Notes: a model not told the origin generated them from the letters alone. 32,194 nucleotides of DNA from Tissierellia bacterium (GCA_012728755.1 JAAYEL010000092.1:1-32194), one strand, 5' to 3'; shown: positions 7,319-17,400, counted from the first letter of the stretch. Program-made: numbers and translations.

Positions 7319-8737
7319 ATGAGTTTACAATTATTAGGATTAAATGAAATATCTGGATCGCTTGTCGCTTTAGATAATGTAGAAAATGTATCTTTTGAAG
7401 AAATGGTTGAGATTGAGTTAAAAGATGGGTCAATAAGAACTGGAAGAGTCGTTCAAATCGAAGGGAAAAAGGCAATGATTCAGGTATTTGAAGGTACTAC
7501 AGGACTTTCAAAGACAAATACGAAAACAAGACTTTTGGGTCATCCAATGGAACTTGCACTTTCAAGAGAAATTTTGGGAAGAGTTTTTGATGGAGCAGGA
7601 AAACCTATAGATGGACTTGGTGAAGTTTACGCTGAAAAATTTATGGATATTAATGGGCTTCCATTAAATCCAGTGACAAGACAATATCCTAGAAACTATA
7701 TCAATACAGGTATATCTTCAATTGATGGATTAAATACATTAATACGTGGTCAAAAACTTCCAATTTTTTCAGGAAGTGGTATGCCACATGATAAATTAGC
7801 TGTACAAATAGTTAGACAAGCACAAATAGCAGATGAACAAGGCAAAAATTTTGGTATTGTCTTTGGAGCTATGGGAGTAAAAAATGATGTCGCAGATTAT
7901 TTTAAGCGTTCGTTTGAAGAAACAGGAGTTATGGAAAAGGTATGTATGTTTATCAACTTATCTAATGACCCAATCATCGAAAGAACACTTACACCTAGAT
8001 GCGCTTTAACTGCTGCAGAATATTTAGCATATGATTTAGGTATGCATATATTAGTTATTCTTACAGATATAACAGCTTATTGTGAAGCTCTGCGTGAGTT
8101 CTCAAGTAGTAAAGGAGAGATACCAGGAAGAAAGGGATATCCAGGATATCTATATTCTGATTTAGCCTCTTTATATGAAAGAGCTGGGATTATCGAATCG
8201 TCAGAAGGCTCAGTGACACAAATCCCTATATTAACAATGCCAAATGATGATATCACTCATCCAGTGCCAGACTTAACAGGATATATCACAGAAGGACAGA
8301 TAGTACTAGATAGAAATTTACATCAAAATGGTATCTATCCACCAATTGGTCCATTAGCATCATTATCAAGATTGATGAAAGATGGGATAGGTGAGGGATA
8401 TACACGTAAAGACCATCAAGATGTAGCAAATCAATTATTCGCCTCTTATGCTAGGGTAATAGATGCTAGATCTTTGGCTTCCGTTATAGGTGAAGATGAA
8501 CTATCTGAAACTGATAAGAAGTTTATGGAGTTTGGTAGATTGTTTGAAAAAGTATTTATAGGACAAGGTTTTAATTCAAAAAGATCCGTTATTGAGACGA
8601 TTAATCTAGGATGGGCTTTGTTATCTACATTGCCAGAATCAAGCTTAGATAGATTAGATCCTGAATTGATTCATCTGCATTATAGCCCTGAAACAGCACA
8701 AAGAACAATTAGACTAATAACTGAAGGTGATAACTAA
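7319..8737 (+). CDS. ntpB: V/A-type ATP synthase non-catalytic subunit B
   Basis: A 472-residue nucleotide-site regulatory subunit, normal in length. In place of a P-loop it has SGSGMPHDK (151-159), as expected for B subunits. The arginine finger that completes the A-B catalytic site is R351 in [12 protein letters not shown]. It starts with an AAAGGAGATG ribosome binding site. Its stop overlaps the start of subunit D in a TAATG arrangement, so translation of the two is probably coupled. Confidence 0.97.
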   Translation: MSLQLLGLNEISGSLVALDNVENVSFEEMVEIELKDGSIRTGRVVQIEGKKAMIQVFEGTTGLSKTNTKTRLLGHPMELALSREILGRVFDGAGKPIDGLGEVYAEKFMDINGLPLNPVTRQYPRNYINTGISSIDGLNTLIRGQKLPIFSGSGMPHDKLAVQIVRQAQIADEQGKNFGIVFGAMGVKNDVADYFKRSFEETGVMEKVCMFINLSNDPIIERTLTPRCALTAAEYLAYDLGMHILVILTDITAYCEALREFSSSKGEIPGRKGYPGYLYSDLASLYERAGIIESSEGSVTQIPILTMPNDDITHPVPDLTGYITEGQIVLDRNLHQNGIYPPIGPLASLSRLMKDGIGEGYTRKDHQDVANQLFASYARVIDARSLASVIGEDELSETDKKFMEFGRLFEKVFIGQGFNSKRSVIETINLGWALLSTLPESSLDRLDPELIHLHYSPETAQRTIRLITEGDN

Positions 8738-9360
8738 TGTCAAATCAAGTATTTGCTACTAAGGGAAACCTAATCAATTCAAAAAAGTCCTTAGAACTTG
8801 CTAAGATGGGATATGATTTGATGGATCGTAAGCGTAATGTTTTGATCCGTGAGATGATGTCACTTGTAGATAAGGTAAAAATCCTAAGGGATGATATCAC
8901 ACAAAGCTATTCACAAGCTTATTATTTGCTTCAGCAAGCTAATGTATCAAATGGACTAATAACATCTATAGCAAATCAAGTGCATATTGAAAAAGATGTG
9001 CAAATATCATATAGGTCCGTAATGGGAATTGAGGTACCAACAGTTATCTATGAACATAAAGAACCAAAGATGGAGTATGGATTTGAGATATCATCATCAA
9101 GAGTAGATGAAGCATTCGTTCAGTTTAATAGGGTAAAAGACCTTACTATGATTTTAGCAGAAGTAGATAATAGTGTTTACAGACTTGCTAATGCCATTAG
9201 GAAAACACAAAAAAGAGCAAATGCACTTAAAAATATCTTTATTCCTAATTTAGAAGATCAAATCAAATTTATTACAGAAGCTTTAGAGGAAAAAGAGCGA
9301 GAAGAATTCTCTAGACTTAAAGTTATTAAATCAAATAAACAAAAAAACCTTGAAGATTAA
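8737..9360 (+). CDS. ntpD: V/A-type ATP synthase subunit D (central shaft)
   Basis: A 207-residue helical protein with two long coiled-coil arms, matching subunit D, the rotating shaft that turns inside A3B3. The N-terminal L-KRKRD/NVL-like stretch (MDRKRNVLIREMM) and the C-terminal RRxNALKxIFIPxLxxxIxFI signature (KRANALKNIFIPNLEDQIKFI) are typical; the latter is well conserved here at about residues 152-172. Its ATG overlaps the subunit B stop codon by one base. The last codons and stop are built into the operon terminator hairpin. Confidence 0.95.
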   Translation: MSNQVFATKGNLINSKKSLELAKMGYDLMDRKRNVLIREMMSLVDKVKILRDDITQSYSQAYYLLQQANVSNGLITSIANQVHIEKDVQISYRSVMGIEVPTVIYEHKEPKMEYGFEISSSRVDEAFVQFNRVKDLTMILAEVDNSVYRLANAIRKTQKRANALKNIFIPNLEDQIKFITEALEEKEREEFSRLKVIKSNKQKNLED

Positions 9361-9374
9361 TTCAAGGTTTTTTT
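9341..9374. terminator. ATPase operon terminator overlapping the end of ntpD
   Basis: A perfect 14-bp inverted repeat has AAAAAAACCTTGAA (9341-9354) as left arm and its complement (9361-9374) as right arm, ending in a T run. The 6-nt loop (9355-9360) is the last sense codon and stop codon of ntpD. It could work in both directions because the left arm begins with an A run. Confidence 0.85.
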
Positions 9375-9417
9375 GTGAAATGAAAGAATAAATTATAAGA
9401 AAAATCTGATTATGTTG

Positions 9418-9423
9418 TATAAT
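9418..9423 (+). promoter_or_regulatory. Probable -10 element for the PTS EIIC-like gene
   Basis: A perfect TATAAT preceded by TG, 31 bp before the GTG start and after the ATPase terminator. No good -35 hexamer is visible at the expected spacing, so this is only a weak prediction. Confidence 0.4.
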
Positions 9424-9453
9424 AGGTACAAGTAAAAAATTCGGAGGGAATTT

Positions 9454-10458
9454 GTGAAAAATTATTTTATAAAAGTATTAAATGGTATGGCTTTAGGGCT
9501 ATTTTCATCATTATTAATTGGACTTATTCTTAAGCAAATCGGTGTATTAGCTAATATTGAGCTATTAGTTAAGTTTGGAGATATGGCACAAAGGCTTATG
9601 GCACCTGCCATTGGTGCTGGTGTGGCGCATGCTATTGGAGCGCCAGGCTTAGTAATCTTCTCTTCTATGATAGCAGGAGCTATAGGTGGAGGAGCTGTTA
9701 ATACGATTGATGGCCAAGCGATAATAAGTATAGGTGAGCCAGTTGGGGCTTTTGTATCGGCTTTAGTAGGGGCTGAAGTAGGTAAGAGAATAGCGGGAAA
9801 GACTAAAGTAGATATCATTTTAGTGCCTGCGACTGTTATAATAGTAGGTGGGATCGTAGGATATTATTTAAGTCCAGCTATAGCAAAATTTATGAATGCT
9901 ATAGGAGAGATTATAAACTTTGCTACTAAACAGCAACCATTTGTCATGGGGATCATAATCTCATCAGTCATGGGAATAGTACTTACTTTACCAACAAGTT
10001 CTGCTGCTATAGGCATAAGCTTAGGTCTTAATGGTCTTGCAGCTGGTGCTGCTGTTGTTGGTGGAGCTAGTCATATGATTGGTTTTGCGGTTGCTTCATT
10101 TAAGGATAATGGATTTGGTGGGCTTATATCACAGGGACTGGGAACATCAATGTTACAAATATCAAATATAGTAAAAAAACCAATAATTATGTTACCAGCA
10201 GTTATCACATCTTTGATATTAGGTCCAGTATCAACAGTATTATTTAAAATGGAAGCTACACCAGCCGGATCAGGCATGGGAACAAGTGGTCTAGTAGGCC
10301 AATTCTCAACTTATGAGGTAATGGGTAATTCGGGATTATTGGGCATTTTATTACTTAATTTTATCTTACCTGGAGTGATATCATATATAGTGACTAGCAT
10401 TATGAGAAAAAAAGGGCTTATCAAGCCTGGAGATATGTCACTTACGACGAATAAATGA
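9454..10458 (+). CDS. PTS EIIC-like membrane protein (PTS_EIIC_2 family)
   Basis: A 334-residue protein with about nine or ten hydrophobic, glycine/alanine-rich segments and no soluble domain. It resembles the PTS_EIIC_2 family (PF13303), whose members are annotated as sugar-permease components of the phosphotransferase system. Recognisable features are the AIGAGVAHAIGAPGLVIFSS and GASHMIGFAVASF segments and a C-terminal GTSGLVGQ motif. No EIIA, EIIB or HPr gene is in the window, so the phosphorylation partner and substrate are unknown. It may not act as a classical sugar transporter. The start is GTG 9454 with a GGAGGG ribosome binding site. It has its own probable promoter and stands apart from both flanking operons. 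Confidence 0.8.
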   Translation: MKNYFIKVLNGMALGLFSSLLIGLILKQIGVLANIELLVKFGDMAQRLMAPAIGAGVAHAIGAPGLVIFSSMIAGAIGGGAVNTIDGQAIISIGEPVGAFVSALVGAEVGKRIAGKTKVDIILVPATVIIVGGIVGYYLSPAIAKFMNAIGEIINFATKQQPFVMGIIISSVMGIVLTLPTSSAAIGISLGLNGLAAGAAVVGGASHMIGFAVASFKDNGFGGLISQGLGTSMLQISNIVKKPIIMLPAVITSLILGPVSTVLFKMEATPAGSGMGTSGLVGQFSTYEVMGNSGLLGILLLNFILPGVISYIVTSIMRKKGLIKPGDMSLTTNK

Positions 10459-10513
10459 TAACTTGATTATGTAGTTATATTTATGATAAACTTAACAAGT
10501 TAAGGAGAAAGAT

Positions 10514-10915
10514 TTGAAAACAACAAGAGGAGATAAAGTTTTAGTTGTTTTATTGTCGATTTTTAGCTTATTTATAGCAATTTACTTTGCAAACCTAGGT
10601 ACTAAGTATTCTGAAAAATACGTTAGTGTTCAGGTTAATGGAGAAGAGATCAAGAAAATACAGTTTTCTTATGAAATGATTGGAAAGACTTATGAGATAA
10701 AAACTGAATTTGGTAGAAATGTTATTGAATTAGGCGAGGATAGTGTAAGAGTAATAGAAGCTGATTGTCCTGATCAACTTGACGTTAAGCAAGGAGCCAT
10801 AAGTAGGCCTGGACAATTATTGGTTTGTTTACCTAATAGATTAATCGTAGAGATTAAAGCAGAAAACGAGAAAAATGAAGAAAATCAACCGACAATAGAT
10901 AGCTATAATTATTGA
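10514..10915 (+). CDS. NusG domain II-containing membrane-anchored protein
   Basis: A 133-residue protein with one N-terminal membrane anchor (about 8-28) and an outside domain. The stretch CPDQLDVKQGAISRPGQLLV with following CLPNRLIVEI is the hallmark of the small NusG_II family found beside Gx transporter genes in Firmicutes. Its role is not known; the domain is a KOW-like barrel, but an exported one unrelated in function to transcription factor NusG. The start is TTG 10514, supported by AAGGAGA at 10502-10508. The next gene starts just after its stop, so the two are likely co-translated. Confidence 0.8.
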   Translation: MKTTRGDKVLVVLLSIFSLFIAIYFANLGTKYSEKYVSVQVNGEEIKKIQFSYEMIGKTYEIKTEFGRNVIELGEDSVRVIEADCPDQLDVKQGAISRPGQLLVCLPNRLIVEIKAENEKNEENQPTIDSYNY

Positions 10916-10917
10916 TT

Positions 10918-11418
10918 ATGGATAAATTAAGACAATTAGTATTTACATCGCTTTTGGTATCAATAGCTTTGGCAGTATCATTAATAGAACAAATGATACC
11001 CATGCCATTTGCCATACCAGGAGCAAAACTAGGATTATCTAATATGATTATCTTGGTAGCAATGATTTTATTTGGGTTTAAGAGAGGATTTCAAGTAGCC
11101 ATCTTAAAGTCAGTTTTATTAATGCTTGTAACTGGATTTGGACCCAGTTTTTTATATAGCTTTGCAGGAGCGATATTTTCAACCTGCTTAATGGGGTTAG
11201 CGTTAAGGTTTACCACTAAGTACTTTAGCACTATTGGTATTAGCATTATTGGGGCAGTAGCTCATAATTTTGCACAAATATCAGTTGCTAGTGTCATGCT
11301 TAGTAGTGTGATGGTATACACTTATTTTCCCGTACTTACTATGATTGGTATGTTAACTGGATACTTCGTAGGTATTGGAGCGCACAATGTATCTTCACAT
11401 CTAAAGAAGATACTTTAA
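10918..11418 (+). CDS. Gx transporter family / heptaprenyl diphosphate synthase component I-like membrane protein
   Basis: A 166-residue protein with about five membrane helices. The motif IPGAKLGLSNMIILVAM (about 37-53) identifies the Hpre_diP_synt_I/Gx transporter family (PF07456). The family is often named after heptaprenyl diphosphate synthase component I, but its integral-membrane, ECF S-component-like character argues for a transport role. No substrate can be assigned. The ATG at 10918 is preferred over TTG 10912, which lies within the previous stop region. Neither has a clear ribosome binding site, so translation probably depends on the NusG-II gene directly upstream. The pair is a common Firmicute arrangement. 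Confidence 0.8.
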   Translation: MDKLRQLVFTSLLVSIALAVSLIEQMIPMPFAIPGAKLGLSNMIILVAMILFGFKRGFQVAILKSVLLMLVTGFGPSFLYSFAGAIFSTCLMGLALRFTTKYFSTIGISIIGAVAHNFAQISVASVMLSSVMVYTYFPVLTMIGMLTGYFVGIGAHNVSSHLKKIL

Positions 11419-11428
11419 CCGAGGTAAA

Positions 11429-12118
11429 ATGGAAGTAAATAAAAAGACAATTAAAGATTTAAGTGAAGAAAAAAGACCGATGGAAAAGCTAATCAACTAT
11501 GGAGTAGCTAATTTATCAGATAAAGAACTATTAGCCATATTGATTGGAAGTGGTACTCGTGACCATAATGCGATAGAATTGGCACAAAAGATTCTGGAAG
11601 AAGATTTTCTAGATAATCAATTGCTATTTGCATCAGTAGAGGAGCTAATGCAGATTAAAGGTATAGGTATAAGCAAATCAACTAGGATAGTTGCTGGCTT
11701 AGAGCTTGGAAAAAGACTTGGTATGATAGATAGATATAATCAGATATCATATAATAATCCAGAAACTGTTGCGGAGTATTTTTACTCTCATTATCAACAA
11801 TCATCTACAGAAGAATTTGTAGTATTGATATTAGATTCAAAAAACAAGTTGATTGCGTTAGAAACCATATCAGTAGGCACGATAAACTCAACGATTGTTC
11901 ACCCAAGAGAAGTTTTTAAAGGGGCTATTAAGAGAAGTGCCAATGCTATAATACTTGTACACAATCATCCAAGTGGAGATCCTACTCCAAGTGATGAAGA
12001 TATAAGGATTACTAAGCGATTAGCAGAAGTAGGAGAGATAGTAGGTATAAAGGTACTAGATCATATAGTAGTTGGGAAAAACAGACATATAAGTTTAAGA
12101 GAAAGAAATATTATTTAG
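11429..12118 (+). CDS. radC: RadC family JAB/MPN-domain protein
   Basis: A 229-residue RadC protein. The N-terminal half has a helix-hairpin-helix (IKGIGISKSTRI, about 76-87). The C-terminal JAMM metalloprotease-like motif is complete: H178, H180, S188 and D191 in HNHPSGDPTPSDED. Its biochemical role remains uncertain despite the historical link to DNA repair. The position directly upstream of mreB is a conserved clostridial arrangement. It starts 10 bp after the previous gene with a GAGG ribosome binding site. Confidence 0.93.
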   Translation: MEVNKKTIKDLSEEKRPMEKLINYGVANLSDKELLAILIGSGTRDHNAIELAQKILEEDFLDNQLLFASVEELMQIKGIGISKSTRIVAGLELGKRLGMIDRYNQISYNNPETVAEYFYSHYQQSSTEEFVVLILDSKNKLIALETISVGTINSTIVHPREVFKGAIKRSANAIILVHNHPSGDPTPSDEDIRITKRLAEVGEIVGIKVLDHIVVGKNRHISLRERNII

Positions 12119-12126
12119 GGGTTAAG

Positions 12127-13140
12127 ATGAAGTATTTTAGAATATTTGCTAAGAACTTGGCTATTGATTTGGGAACAGCCAATGTATTAGTCCATGTAGA
12201 AAAAAAAGGAATAGTTTTAAATGAGCCAGCTGTTGTTGCTATTGACAATAACTCAGGAGAGTTAATAGCTTTTGGGCATGAAGCATTTAATATGATAGGT
12301 AAGACACCAGAGAATATATCTGTTGTTAAACCTTTGGAAAATGGAGTCGTATCAGATTTTGATATTACTAAGATATTGCTTGAGCATTGCATAAAAAATG
12401 CAATGCCAGGCTTTTCCTTAATCCAACCAAATGTTATTATCACAGCTCCTGCTGGAGTATCAGATGTCGAACTTAGGGCAATTGAAGATGCTTGTATATA
12501 TTCTGGTATAAGAGGCGTTTATATAGTTGAAGGAGCGCTTGCTGCTGCAATTGGTTCTGGTATGGATATAGATAAACCAACAGGACATATGATAGTAGAT
12601 ATGGGAGCTGGAAATATCGAAATCGCCATACTTAGCTTAAACGGTATTGTTGCATCCAACACTATCAATTTTGGTGGAGACTATTTGAATCAAAAAATAA
12701 TCGACTACATTTATGAAAAATATGCCGTAAATATTGGATTTCAAACAGCAGAAAATCTAAAGATAAAAATAGGTGCTGTTGATACAAGTAATGAGAATAA
12801 GAGTATAGATGCCAGTGGTAGAGATATCATAACAGGTATGCCAAAAACAGTTAGAGTATATGCTTCTGATGTTAATGAAGCTATATTCAATGAATTAACA
12901 TATATTATTGATAAGATTCAATATATCCTTGAAAAAAATCCGCCAGAATTATCAAGTGATATCATTAGAAATGGAATATATCTAACAGGAGGAAGTTCAT
13001 TAATAGATGGTCTTGCTGATTTTATTGAGCAATCTTTAGACATAAAAGTAATAAAATCAGAAAATCCTTTTGAAGATACAGTAATAGGTGCAGGTAAAAT
13101 GATAGAACGTTTAGAACAATATAAGACTAATAGGAAGTAA
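12127..13140 (+). CDS. mreB: Rod shape-determining protein MreB
   Basis: A 337-residue bacterial actin of normal length, which forms membrane-bound filaments that guide sidewall synthesis. Phosphate-1 motif is AIDLGTANVLVHV (12-24), phosphate-2 motif is IVDMGAGNIEIAIL (156-169), and the adenosine motif is YLTGGSSLIDGL (285-296). Phosphate-2 is unusual: most MreB proteins read DIGGGTTE where this reads DMGAGNIE. The N-terminus (MKYFRIFAKN) could act as a short membrane-binding helix. It heads mreBCD-pbp2, 8 bp after radC and 2 bp before mreC. Its ribosome binding site is weak. Confidence 0.95.
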   Translation: MKYFRIFAKNLAIDLGTANVLVHVEKKGIVLNEPAVVAIDNNSGELIAFGHEAFNMIGKTPENISVVKPLENGVVSDFDITKILLEHCIKNAMPGFSLIQPNVIITAPAGVSDVELRAIEDACIYSGIRGVYIVEGALAAAIGSGMDIDKPTGHMIVDMGAGNIEIAILSLNGIVASNTINFGGDYLNQKIIDYIYEKYAVNIGFQTAENLKIKIGAVDTSNENKSIDASGRDIITGMPKTVRVYASDVNEAIFNELTYIIDKIQYILEKNPPELSSDIIRNGIYLTGGSSLIDGLADFIEQSLDIKVIKSENPFEDTVIGAGKMIERLEQYKTNRK

Positions 13141-13142
13141 AG

Positions 13143-13991
13143 ATGTTATATTATAGAAAAAAAGAGAGTAATAAAAAACATTATCTTAAGATAATTATAT
13201 TGATTGGTATTATCATTCTTTCACAAGTATTGCCTGTAGCTAATAGAGTTTCATCAAATATTGCTTTGACAATATTAAAGCCAGTAAACCAATTTACAAG
13301 TTTTGTTACTACAGAAACTCAACTTTTAATTGATAATTTATTTGGTTCAAAGCCAAATCGTGATAAAGTAGAAGAATTGACTTATGAAAATAATGAATTA
13401 CAAAACGAAAATAACCGTCTTAGAATGATAATAAATGAAGATGATATTCTAAAAAGTAAAGCATCTCTAGAGCAAAATAGAGATTTAATAAAAGCTAGTG
13501 TGATAGCAATAGACAACAACAAGACTTTTAATAATTTTATCATTGATAAAGGTGAGACTTCTAATGTATCGGTTGGAGATATTATAGTTGGTGCTTATGC
13601 TACATCAGATAAAGAATCTCCTGGAGCTTTAGTGGGTAAGGTAGAAGAAGTATATTTGAACACTAGTAAGGTAGGATCAATTATGGATGATAAATTCAAT
13701 CTTACTTTTATGCATGCTAACACAAATGGCTTTGGGGTTATTAATACGAGATTTTCAGGTTTACTAGAAGGATATATGCTAGATAAATCTGTTCTTATAG
13801 AAAAAGGCGATACTGTACTAACATCAGGTATTGGTGGAGTATACAACAAAGGTATACTAATTGGTACGGTTGAAGAGGTTAGCGAATCGACTGATGAGTT
13901 AACAAAGTTAGTTAAGATAAAAAGTCCTATTGACTTTAATAGGATATATGATGTATTTATTATGAAAAATCAAGGAGAAGCAAATGAGTAA
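13143..13991 (+). CDS. mreC: Rod shape-determining protein MreC
   Basis: A 282-residue bitopic protein: short basic cytoplasmic N-terminus, one membrane helix (about 14-34), a coiled coil (about 72-100, rich in E and N) and a beta-rich outer domain. The conserved ISGGVGKVxx-type stretch is represented by GDTVLTSGIGGVYNKGILIGTV near 225-246. MreC connects MreB filaments to PBP2 outside the membrane. Its last bases overlap the start of mreD by 8 bp. Confidence 0.93.
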   Translation: MLYYRKKESNKKHYLKIIILIGIIILSQVLPVANRVSSNIALTILKPVNQFTSFVTTETQLLIDNLFGSKPNRDKVEELTYENNELQNENNRLRMIINEDDILKSKASLEQNRDLIKASVIAIDNNKTFNNFIIDKGETSNVSVGDIIVGAYATSDKESPGALVGKVEEVYLNTSKVGSIMDDKFNLTFMHANTNGFGVINTRFSGLLEGYMLDKSVLIEKGDTVLTSGIGGVYNKGILIGTVEEVSESTDELTKLVKIKSPIDFNRIYDVFIMKNQGEANE

Positions 13992-14487
13992 AGTTAAGAT
14001 GTTTATCCTGTTTCTTGTAAGTATATTTTTAGATATGACGATTTTACCAAAGTTTAGTATATATGGAATCGCTCCATCGATGGCTATCGCGGTTATCGTT
14101 ATAGTATCTATGCATGCAAAATCAGATAAAATCACGTATTATGGTATTTTTCTTGGGCTAATTTTTGATATAGTTTTTGGTAAGATACTAGGTCTGAGGG
14201 CATTATCATTTTACCTGATTTCTTATTATACATTTAAGAATAGAAAATTTGCTGGAGCTACTTTTAGCTATGGATTAATAGCGGTTTTTGTGTCTGTACT
14301 AGTGCATGAGATGTATTTACATATTGCTAATATGGTAAGAGTTGGTGCTGTTAATTTAGGGCAAACAGCAAATTATTTAATGAGATATGTATCATTATCA
14401 CTAGTAATCAATGTAATAGTATATATTGTGTTGTATTTTATTATTGATAGGGTGATAAAATCAGAAAAAAGGAAATTTTTCTATTAA
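13984..14487 (+). CDS. mreD: Rod shape-determining protein MreD
   Basis: A 167-residue integral membrane protein with about five helices, the usual MreD size. Typical features are an opening hydrophobic helix followed by FLDMTILPKFSIYGIAPSM and a GLIFDIVFGKILGLRALSFY segment, which matches the conserved GLxxDxxxGxxLGxxAL core. It works with MreC and PBP2 in the elongation complex. It begins inside the end of mreC with an AAGGAGAAG ribosome binding site, indicating translational coupling, and ends 10 bp before pbp2. Confidence 0.92.
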   Translation: MSKVKMFILFLVSIFLDMTILPKFSIYGIAPSMAIAVIVIVSMHAKSDKITYYGIFLGLIFDIVFGKILGLRALSFYLISYYTFKNRKFAGATFSYGLIAVFVSVLVHEMYLHIANMVRVGAVNLGQTANYLMRYVSLSLVINVIVYIVLYFIIDRVIKSEKRKFFY

Positions 14488-14497
14488 GGAGAAATAG

Positions 14498-17400
14498 ATG
14501 AAAAAAAATAGACTGACGTTTATAGGTCTGATATTATTGTTAGCTTTCGCTGCTTTAGCGCTTAGGTTATTCGATATTACTTTAGTTAATGGGGAATACT
14601 ATAGAGAACAAGCAGATAATAGCAGGACTAAACAAATAAATAAGAAAGCTGCTAGAGGAAATATCTATGATGCCAATGGACAGCTTTTGGCTGGTAATGT
14701 ACCAGTATATAACCTAAACGTCTATATGGATAGATTTAATATGGTATCTCAAGAAGAGAAAAATGATGTCTTACTCGATCTTGTTCACATCTTGGAAGAG
14801 GATGGGGTTTCTTATCTTGAGGATTTTTTTGTTGATATTTACGAATATAAGTATCAATATGATGGTGAGTATTTTACGAATAAACAAACTCCTAGAGAAA
14901 AGATGGTTGATATTATCGTAGATAATAATTTAGTTGAAGATATCTTAAACTCTAGAGAAGAAGTTGGTAGTGAGAAAAAACTTGTATATTATCCTGTTAA
15001 TCGAATTATAGATTATCTGGAATCAAAAGGAAAAAGTGTCCCTATTGAGGTTGATTTGACTGATGGGATAAAGCTTAATTTCATAAATAATGATAGGTAT
15101 AAACAACTTGTTGCATCAGAGGATATTAGACAATCGGATAGTGCATATAGCTTTTTACTTAGATACATTAAGGATGATAAATCGCTATTCTATAATTTAT
15201 TGCAACACCCATTAAGTAGAAAAGTGGTTTATGATATAGCTAGGTCTAAAGACATTGACACTGGATTGGTTATTACAGATATAGCTTATGTATCTGATTT
15301 AAGATTTTTAGAAAATAAAGCTAATCTTCACAGATATTCTTCTAAGGTTTCTTTAACATCAAATGCTAAGGATGATTTCTTGAATCTAGTTAAAGACAAT
15401 ACTCTTGATAAACTAATAAGTTCTGTGACAATTGATAGCCAAAATAAGGTAATCGTACCTGCAGAGATTTTGATCAATAAGATTAATTCACTAGGCATTG
15501 AATCGGAAGTTTCTTATGAGATAGACCAAGAAAATGAAGTAATCAAGCTTAAATACATCGAAGATAACGATAAAGAGGAATCACCAATTGATTATTTGAT
15601 TAAAGTTGCTAAAGAAAATAACCTTATCGATAGCTTCATATTAGATCCAAATGTCGTTTCTATGTCTGAACAAAGCTTGTTTGACTCTGGGATATACCCA
15701 AGAATATATAGTAGCGATTGGACTTATGTTTACCAACGTGAGAAGGCAGATCTTTTGACAAGAAATAGAGTTGACGAGGGCACTTCGGCTCAAGACTTAA
15801 TTGATGTCTATCTTGATAGATACAAGCTACAAGGATTTGATAAGTATGAGTCGTTTGGGATTATATCTGTATATAACAAGATTAATTCTAAGGGATATAG
15901 AGCCTATGAACCAGTGACATTAGCATATAATATTAGCGAGAGGACTTTGGTTGAGATTGAAGAAAAAATGCCTAAAAATTTAGGCTTTGAAGTTGTTATT
16001 CAACCAAGCAGATATTATCCAAATAGAACTACACTTGCCCATACGCTTGGTTATTTGGGTAGGATATCAGAGGATTATGAGATTCAAGAATATATTGAGT
16101 ATCGTAAATACGATGGTGATGATGTAGTTGGTAAGACAGGACTTGAGGAAAGTTTTGAGGACACTTTGAGAGGGACAAATGGTAAGACTGTTGTATATAC
16201 AGATGTTATGGGAAATACGACAGATACACTGTTAGAAGTGCCTCCAGTGCCTGGTAATAACCTTTATACGACTATAAATTTGGACTTACAAAAAGAAGTT
16301 GAGAGCATATTAAAAGATGCTATCTATGCTAAATCTACAGATACGAAATATGACTCATTTTACGGAAAATTTAATATGAGACATGTTGCTGATATACAAA
16401 CTGCTGCAGCTATAGTAACCGATGTAAAAACGGGAGCAATTTTAGCTTCTGCATCGTATCCTTCATATGATCCTAATATGTTTGTAAATGGGATTTCTAA
16501 TACAGATTGGAATTCACTACAGGGTGTAGGATTTGAGAGTGTTTATGCAGCAAGACCTTTATTTGACATGGTATTGCAAGGTGCGATGCTGCCTGGATCT
16601 ACTTTTAAGACTGTTGTTTCTTTAGCAGCTCTTGAGAATGGATTGGATCCTGAACAAAAGATTACATGTTACGGATTTATAGATATTGGTAATACTAGAT
16701 TTAATTGTTTAATATATACAAACACTGGTGGGACTCATGGACCGATAAATCTTTATGAGGCTTTAGAGGTTTCATGTAACTACTATTATTATGCTTTAGG
16801 TTTAGGTAGAAATCCTAAACAAGAAGGACAATTAGACGTGTTAGTGTCATTAGCTGATATCGAAAGAACAGTTGATAAGCTTAAATTGAATAAAGCTACA
16901 GGAGTAGAGATAAATGTTCCTCATGAGAGTTCAGGATATTCTCCAAGTTTATATGGGAAACAAAATTTGGTTAAGAGCACATTAAGACAGTTTTTGACTA
17001 ATAATTTAAGCAAATATATAAAAGAAGATGTTAAAGTAAGTGATGATATACTTAAAAGCCGTCAAAATGAGATTATTAGCTGGGTTGATAAAGGGACAGA
17101 TATGTCTAGAAATGAAGTTATTTCTGAATTAGAAAGGCTTGAATTTGAAGCTCTAAAACCTTTAGATGGTGAGTATACTGGATTAGCAGATATAGTTAAG
17201 TATAGCTACTTAAATCAAGCAATTTGGACTGAATCAGACTCATTAAATATGGTTATCGGACAAGGACAAAACTCTTATACTCCGATCCAAGTTAACCAAT
17301 TGGTTTCAACAATAGCTAAAGAGGGCAAACTAGTAAAGCCAACATATGTTAAAGAAATTAAGAACTATGATAATACAAAGAGCATATATACAAATGAACC

